A DNA stretch of 34,655 bases, taken from positions 1 through 34,655 of the forward strand of contig CAIRAW010000061.1 of NCBI GenBank assembly GCA_903876735.1, given 5' to 3'. This DNA is from an uncultured beta proteobacterium. Lineage in GTDB: Bacteria; Pseudomonadota; Gammaproteobacteria; Burkholderiales; Burkholderiaceae_C. This document shows, piece by piece, positions 30,429 through 34,655 of this stretch; position 1 is the first letter of the stretch; the number at the start of each line of letters is the position of its first letter. The translations under genes were made by a program, and so were the position numbers. The notes under the pieces are model-generated. The model saw only the letters and a list, made by a program, of their open reading frames with translations. It was not told where the DNA came from and ran no database searches.

Positions 30429-31983
30429 CGATCAACGGGATGACTTAGGAACGAACCCCAAGCTCACCAAAGCCGCCAAGTATGTACGTATGTCAACAGA
30501 GCACCAACAATACTCGACGAAAAATCAAGCAGACAAAATTGAAGAATATGCCGAGCGACATGGCCTTGAAGTTGTCAGAACCTACGCCGACGAAGGTAAA
30601 AGTGGGCTTTCCATCGGCGGACGCGCATCGCTACAAAAACTGATCGCGGACGTGGAGTCCGGCAACACCGACTTCACATTCATCCTGGTCTACGATGTGA
30701 GTCGATGGGGTAGATTTCAAGACGCTGATGAGTCCGCCTACTATGAGTACATTTGCAAGCGGCGGGGCATCTCCGTTGTATACGTAGCAGAGCAGTTTGA
30801 GAACGATGGCTCACCAGTTTCGACGATTGTGAAAGGCGTAAAACGCGCAATGGCTGGAGAGTACAGCCGAGAACTATCTGCCAAAGTCTTCGCCGGGCAG
30901 TGTCGCCTAATCGAACTCGGATATCGTCAAGGTGGACCGGCAGGTTTTGGTTTAAGAAGAATGCTAATCGACCAGAGCGGTGGCAACAAGGGTGAGCTGG
31001 CCAGAGGGGAAGTCAAAAGTCTTCAGACCGACCGCGTCTTGCTTGTTCCCGGTCCGGCAGACGAAGTCGAAGTCGTAAACGAGATATTTCATTTGTTTAC
31101 TGACCAAGGAATAAACGAAACGGATATTGCGCGGCGGCTCAATGCGCGAGGGTTAAAAAATGACTACGCTCGTGAATGGCGTCCCGCATCGGTTCGGCAG
31201 ATCTTGTCAAATGAGAAGTACGTTGGCAACAATGTGTACAACAGAACATCCTTCAAGCTGAAGAAACTAAAGGTTGTCAACGCACCAGAAATGTGGATCA
31301 AGAAAGATGGCGCTTTTGAAGCCATTGTTCCACCCGATGTCTTCTATACCGCACAAGGCATGATCCGCGCTAAGTCGTATCGACACACAGACGAAGAGCT
31401 TATTAATCGGCTCCGCAATCTTTACCAGAAGAGAGGGTTTCTTTCGGGGCTTGTTATTGATGAGTCCGAAGATACCCCGTCCGCAGCGACTTACAAATTT
31501 CGATTCGGAACGCTCTTCAGAGCATACCAAGCCGTTGGATTTACTCCCGACAGAGACTATCACTACTTGGAGATCAATCAATTTCTCAGAAGAATGCACC
31601 CTGATGTTATGCAGCAAACCGAGGAAGAAATTGCAGCCTTAGGTGGCACGGTTGAACGGGATCCCGCAACAGACCTCTTATTGCTTAACCGAGAGTTCTC
31701 AGTTTCGCTGGTCTTAGCGCGCTCCTATACATATGCGCCAAATCGAGTCCGCTGGCGCATTCGATTTGACACGAGTTTGGCACCCGAGATCACCGTAGCA
31801 GTGCGACTGAATAAAGAGAACAATGGAGTTCTTGACTACTACTTGCTACCGAGGCTCGATTTTGGTCAAAGCCGAATTAGTCTTGGTGAACGCAATCATG
31901 TTGAATTTGAAACTTATCGTTTTGAAACACTTGACTTTCTTTACCGGATAGCTGAACGCTCCAAGGTTAGGAGAGCCGCATGA
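30418..31983 (+). CDS. Large serine recombinase
   Basis: Site-specific recombinase of 521 residues. The N-terminal resolvase domain (about 19-160) has the catalytic motif YVRMSTEHQ with Ser26 and Arg24, and YDVSRWGRFQDADES downstream, as in large serine integrases. A Recombinase domain follows (about 175-290, GGPAGFGLRR ... NARGLKNDYAREW ... ILSNEKYVGNNVYNR). A C-terminal region of about 230 residues is of no recognised family; no zinc ribbon is obvious. It appears intact. Its stop overlaps the first RepB-like fragment as ATGA. Codon use and base content differ from the flanking chromosome. Target site unknown. Confidence 0.92.
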   Translation: MQIDDQRDDLGTNPKLTKAAKYVRMSTEHQQYSTKNQADKIEEYAERHGLEVVRTYADEGKSGLSIGGRASLQKLIADVESGNTDFTFILVYDVSRWGRFQDADESAYYEYICKRRGISVVYVAEQFENDGSPVSTIVKGVKRAMAGEYSRELSAKVFAGQCRLIELGYRQGGPAGFGLRRMLIDQSGGNKGELARGEVKSLQTDRVLLVPGPADEVEVVNEIFHLFTDQGINETDIARRLNARGLKNDYAREWRPASVRQILSNEKYVGNNVYNRTSFKLKKLKVVNAPEMWIKKDGAFEAIVPPDVFYTAQGMIRAKSYRHTDEELINRLRNLYQKRGFLSGLVIDESEDTPSAATYKFRFGTLFRAYQAVGFTPDRDYHYLEINQFLRRMHPDVMQQTEEEIAALGGTVERDPATDLLLLNREFSVSLVLARSYTYAPNRVRWRIRFDTSLAPEITVAVRLNKENNGVLDYYLLPRLDFGQSRISLGERNHVEFETYRFETLDFLYRIAERSKVRRAA

Positions 31984-32246
31984 CCGTCAAAGTCCAATCG
32001 CGCGCGCTGCGTATGCTGCCGATCGACCTAGTCGAGGTAATGAATCCGAGAGAGCGCAACGGTCGAATTTTCGAGCAAATCGTCGACAACATTAAGAACT
32101 TGGGACTCAAAAAGCCCGTTACGGTGACCGCTCGTAAGGCTCGCGATGGTAGCGATCGCTACCTCCTAATTTGCGGTGAGGGACGCCTCAAGGCTTATAA
32201 GTCGCTGGGCGCGACAGAGATACGCAAAGGGACTGCTAATTGCTAG
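31980..32246 (+). pseudogene. ParB/RepB-like protein, N-terminal fragment
   Basis: Translationally coupled to the recombinase (ATGA). Residues 1-82 are a standard ParB N-terminal domain (LPIDLVEVMNPRERN, IVDNIKNLGLKKPVTVTAR, LLICGEGRLKAYKSLGATEI). The family normally continues with a C-terminal half of some 200 residues, but here it ends six residues after ATEI at a TAG. Sequence beyond about 32225 belongs to a different gene, so a deletion removed the rest. Confidence 0.8.
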
Positions 32247-32526
32247 TCCACCAGCGTCCCTATTGCAAGGATCGAAGACCCGTAAGATCCGAGGTGTCAC
32301 TACCGAACAGATGGCCATGATGGAGCGAGAGATGGGTAATCTTCATGGCCACTTTAAGACAATAGAGCAAACATATGGTCAAGACGTGCTGAACCTTGTC
32401 GTTGCAACAGGCTACATCAAGAGATTGGTTGAAAACACCGCGATCGTTAAATACCTGCGGCAGAATCAACCAGATCTTCTTAACGGGTTCAGGAAGATAA
32501 CTGAGGCTGCATCGCTTGACGGTTGA
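32227..32526 (+). pseudogene. RepB C-terminal-domain protein, C-terminal fragment
   Basis: Open in a different frame from the preceding fragment. From GLLIASPPASLLQ onward it matches the C-terminus of RepB-type partition-like proteins (VTTEQMAMMEREMGNLHGHF, EQTYGQDVLNLVVATGYIKR, LVENTAIVKYLRQNQPDLL) and ends at the usual place (SLDG). The N-terminal two thirds are missing, with no start or ribosome site. Recombinase followed by two RepB-like genes is a recurring gene trio in proteobacteria as I recall it, so this is probably what is left of the third gene. Confidence 0.75.
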
Positions 32527-32886
32527 ATTTGGTGCTCTTGCCGTTAGCGAGGATGCCCATGATTTACTTCACTTTATTCAGCATATCAAGAGGTAGTCGT
32601 TCGTGAAAGACCGTTAGCGCTGCGATCCGGTTAGGCAGCTTTATCCAGACCTGAGACTGATTCTTGGCCGTCGGCTTCCGAGCAAGATCACATGCAGTCA
32701 CAGACACAAACCGGCAACCAAACCTTTCAGTCTATTCACTCGACTGCAGCCTCTCACTAGCAAGTTCAAACACAGGCGTCGGACGGTCACATTTTGCTTT
32801 TGCAGAAGTTCGACATTGGATGACGGGATAAGAATGCCCTGGCCACGTTGCATCATTCCAGTTGGCGGTGGCTTGCAATTAGCAGC
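32527..32886. other. Gene-free right margin of the island
   Basis: 360 bp with no frame supported by motif, ribosome site or length. No clear terminator, direct repeat of tRNA-Leu or inverted repeat was seen. Low GC continues to about 32.76 kb. It separates converging units: island remnants (plus) and the GGDEF gene (minus). Confidence 0.6.
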
Positions 32887-34446
32887 CTACAGACGCTGCT
32901 TGGCACGCCTTTCGACCATAAAGTTGACGCGGTTTCGGCCCTCTGCCTTGGCGCGGTACATCGCAGCATCGGCCCACTTCAATATACCCTCCACGCTTTG
33001 AACCTGTTTAAAGAACAGCACCACGCCGATACTCGCGCTGCAGCAGTGTTCAATGGGTTCAAACTCACTCCCGCCGGGTAGCAGGTAGGGTTGCGCCAGG
33101 GAGTTACGGATTTTTTCAGCGAGCTTGCGGGCTTGCTTTGCGGCTTCGGTCTGCTCTATTGCCAAGTCTCCCAGCAGGACAACAAATTCATCCCCACCGA
33201 TGCGCGATACCGTGTCCACGGCGCGTACACAGTTCAGTAACCGACGAGCAACCTCCATTAGCAGCGCATCGCCAATGCCATGGCCGTGCTTGTCGTTCAG
33301 GGGCTTGAAATTGTCCAGATCTAAGTACAACACTGCACCATAGTCTCCACTGCGCTGGGTGGCGGCCAGCGCCTGCCCTATGCGGTCGAGCAGCAGGCGC
33401 CGGTTCGGCAGGGCCGTCAGCGGGTCAAGAAAGGCGAGTTGGCGCAGTCTCTCTTCCAGCATTCTGGTTTCGGTGATGTCCTGCACAAAGCCCAGCACCA
33501 TTGCCGGTTCGCCCATTGCATCACGCTCCAGAATCCCGACCGAATGGGTAATCCTTGCGGCCGATCCGTCCGCCGGCATAACGCTGAACTCAAGGTCATA
33601 CTCGGTTCCATCCGCAATCAGTTTGGTGAGACTCTGCTCGACCATGTCGCGTTGTGACTCCGCAACGCGCTCTAGCATTTCCTTGAGCGGAAAACTCTTG
33701 GCAGCAGGTGGATAGCCGAAGATACGCAGAGCTTCAGCCGAACCCAATATTTCCTCACTAGCGAGGTTGTATGTCCATGAGCCGGCTTGACCGATTCGCT
33801 GCGCAACCATCATCTGCTTTTCACTTCTGCGCACTACCTCCTCGGAGTGCTTGCGCTCAGTGATGTCGCTTATGACCAAGCGCAAGCACTTACCGTCGTG
33901 CTCGTTAATTTCGTCCACCAACACGGAATCCAGTCGAGCCCAGATTGGCTTCTTGTCCATCGTCTGTAGTCGACAATCGCAGGATCGGGGTGCTCTGGTC
34001 AGAATAGTTTGTTGGCGCATCAGAAAGTAAATTTCCTGGTCGTCGGGCAGGACGAAGCGTGAAAACGGCCTCTTGAGCAGAGTGGCGCGGTCCACACCAA
34101 ATATGTTGGCAGTGGTGAGGTTGGCTTGCAGAATCAGCCCGGTTTCACTGACGGTGCAATAGCCCACTGGCGCCAAGTCGTAGAAGTCTCGATAGCGTGA
34201 AAGTGAGGCATTGAGTTCCACATCCTTCCTGCGCAACTCCTCGTTCTGCATATCCAGCTCGATCTCACGTACCAGCAAGTCATGCTGAATCCGCTTCACA
34301 GCCTCGACCGAAAGCGCGGGGTAGTGTTTGACGAATGGATCAGCAAAACTGTGGTTCGACTCGCCTTCGGGTGCGGGGGGTGAACTCTGTATCGAAGTTA
34401 CCCCAGAGGTGTCAATACTATCCAACCGCTTGTTTTTAGCCGCCAT
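32887..34446 (-). CDS. PAS-PAS-GGDEF diguanylate cyclase
   Basis: Soluble cyclic-di-GMP synthase, 519 residues with no TM segment. Order: short coiled region (45-85), PAS 1 (86-198, DFYDLAPVGYCTVSETG), PAS 2 (210-328, ending VQDITETR), GGDEF domain (337-510). The active site reads RIGGDEF (GGDEF 417-421) and the inhibitory RxxD site RAVD is at 408-411, so product inhibition is likely. There is no EAL domain. It starts 48 bp after the receiver-containing gene on the same strand; the pair may form a sensory operon. Its base composition is intermediate between island and core. Confidence 0.92.
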   Translation of the reverse strand: MAAKNKRLDSIDTSGVTSIQSSPPAPEGESNHSFADPFVKHYPALSVEAVKRIQHDLLVREIELDMQNEELRRKDVELNASLSRYRDFYDLAPVGYCTVSETGLILQANLTTANIFGVDRATLLKRPFSRFVLPDDQEIYFLMRQQTILTRAPRSCDCRLQTMDKKPIWARLDSVLVDEINEHDGKCLRLVISDITERKHSEEVVRRSEKQMMVAQRIGQAGSWTYNLASEEILGSAEALRIFGYPPAAKSFPLKEMLERVAESQRDMVEQSLTKLIADGTEYDLEFSVMPADGSAARITHSVGILERDAMGEPAMVLGFVQDITETRMLEERLRQLAFLDPLTALPNRRLLLDRIGQALAATQRSGDYGAVLYLDLDNFKPLNDKHGHGIGDALLMEVARRLLNCVRAVDTVSRIGGDEFVVLLGDLAIEQTEAAKQARKLAEKIRNSLAQPYLLPGGSEFEPIEHCCSASIGVVLFFKQVQSVEGILKWADAAMYRAKAEGRNRVNFMVERRAKQRL

Positions 34447-34494
34447 GCTGCCCCCTGATTCGAAGTTTGAAATTCCTTGTGCATCTTTCAGTTG

Positions 34495-34655
34495 TCAGGA
34501 CTTTGAAACACCACCTGCCATCGGCGAAAGAAGACTCCACACCACACTACGCAGCAGGGTACTGGGCACCGGCTTCTGCAAAATGCAAACGCTCGCTGCT
34601 TCGGCCTGTTGCCGCAGTTCTCTCTCCTCGGCACCTGTAATTAAACAAGCAGGAA
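34495..34655 (-). CDS. C-terminal end of a receiver-domain protein, start outside window
   Basis: The last 53 residues before a TGA read PACLITGAEERELRQQAEA, then a segment with the receiver Lys (ILQKPVPSTLLRSVVWSLL). This is the last third of a CheY-like receiver, probably the C-terminus of a hybrid sensor kinase. It resembles the fragment at 29391-29771 (PACLI, QAAxxxxLxK, LRSxxWSL). It is upstream of and probably co-transcribed with the diguanylate cyclase. Confidence 0.7.
   Translation of the reverse strand, partial: PACLITGAEERELRQQAEAASVCILQKPVPSTLLRSVVWSLLSPMAGGVSKS

Larger units (their letters stand above)
28802..32760. mobile_element. Decayed genomic island downstream of tRNA-Leu
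   Basis: Base composition drops visibly from the tRNA 3' end to about 32.76 kb compared with the left of the window, and almost every reading frame inside is broken or of mobile type: integrase remnant, degenerate ferredoxin, receiver-domain fragment, Cys-rich small protein, serine recombinase and fused RepB-like fragments. The left edge is set by tRNA-Leu. The right edge is uncertain because no direct repeat of the tRNA end was seen. Confidence 0.7.

Noticed and set aside
32176..32226. Start of an independent gene for the second RepB-like fragment at ATG 32176
   Set aside because: The first 17 codons from this ATG are an out-of-frame reading of the ParB domain; family similarity begins only after the deletion junction.

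Overview
The window looks like chromosome from a GC-rich betaproteobacterium of the Burkholderiales, probably Comamonadaceae (Rhodoferax/Polaromonas-like). That placement is inferred from gene families: a tripartite tricarboxylate (Tct/Bug) transporter with its own two-component system, an hpnCDE squalene cluster, a NarX-type sensor, and short repeats built on a GGATCAGGTCC-type core. No rRNA or other marker gene confirms it.

Layout. 1-3.6 kb (minus): the 3'-truncated NarX-like sensor kinase, then the TctE/TctD two-component pair. 3.8-6.7 kb (plus): tctC-tctB-tctA, divergent from tctDE. 6.8-14.6 kb (plus): a sigma-54 activator, a well matched -24/-12 promoter with upstream dyads, and a branched-chain-amino-acid-type ABC importer (binding protein, two ATPases, two permeases) ending in an alpha/beta hydrolase. 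A 271-bp MITE-like element sits exactly between the two permease genes. 14.7-24.3 kb (minus): hpnC-hpnD-hpnE (farnesyl diphosphate to squalene), a penicillin-acylase-family hydrolase, ferrochelatase, and a large PAS-GGDEF-EAL protein. 24.3-28.7 kb (plus): a two-gene RND efflux system behind a strong sigma-70 promoter overlapped by a TetR-type palindrome. 28.7 kb: tRNA-Leu(UAG).

28.8-32.8 kb is a decayed island of visibly lower GC immediately downstream of tRNA-Leu. It holds a frameshifted P4-type integrase remnant, a degenerate ferredoxin, a receiver-domain fragment with a nonsense codon, a Cys-rich small protein, an apparently intact large serine recombinase, and the fused remains of two ParB/RepB-like genes. 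The rest (minus) is a PAS-PAS-GGDEF diguanylate cyclase and the 3' end of a receiver-containing gene upstream of it.

How it works together: the left half is solute import with dedicated local regulation (TctDE for tctCBA; the sigma-54 activator probably for the ABC importer). The middle is isoprenoid/membrane and haem metabolism plus efflux. The right is a graveyard of mobile DNA next to cyclic-di-GMP signalling genes. The best leads are the MITE that split a translationally coupled operon, the sigma-54 promoter with paired dyads, the TetR-type operator with no regulator nearby, the repeat that supplies the hpnE start codon, and the serine recombinase + RepB-pair mobile module caught in mid-decay.
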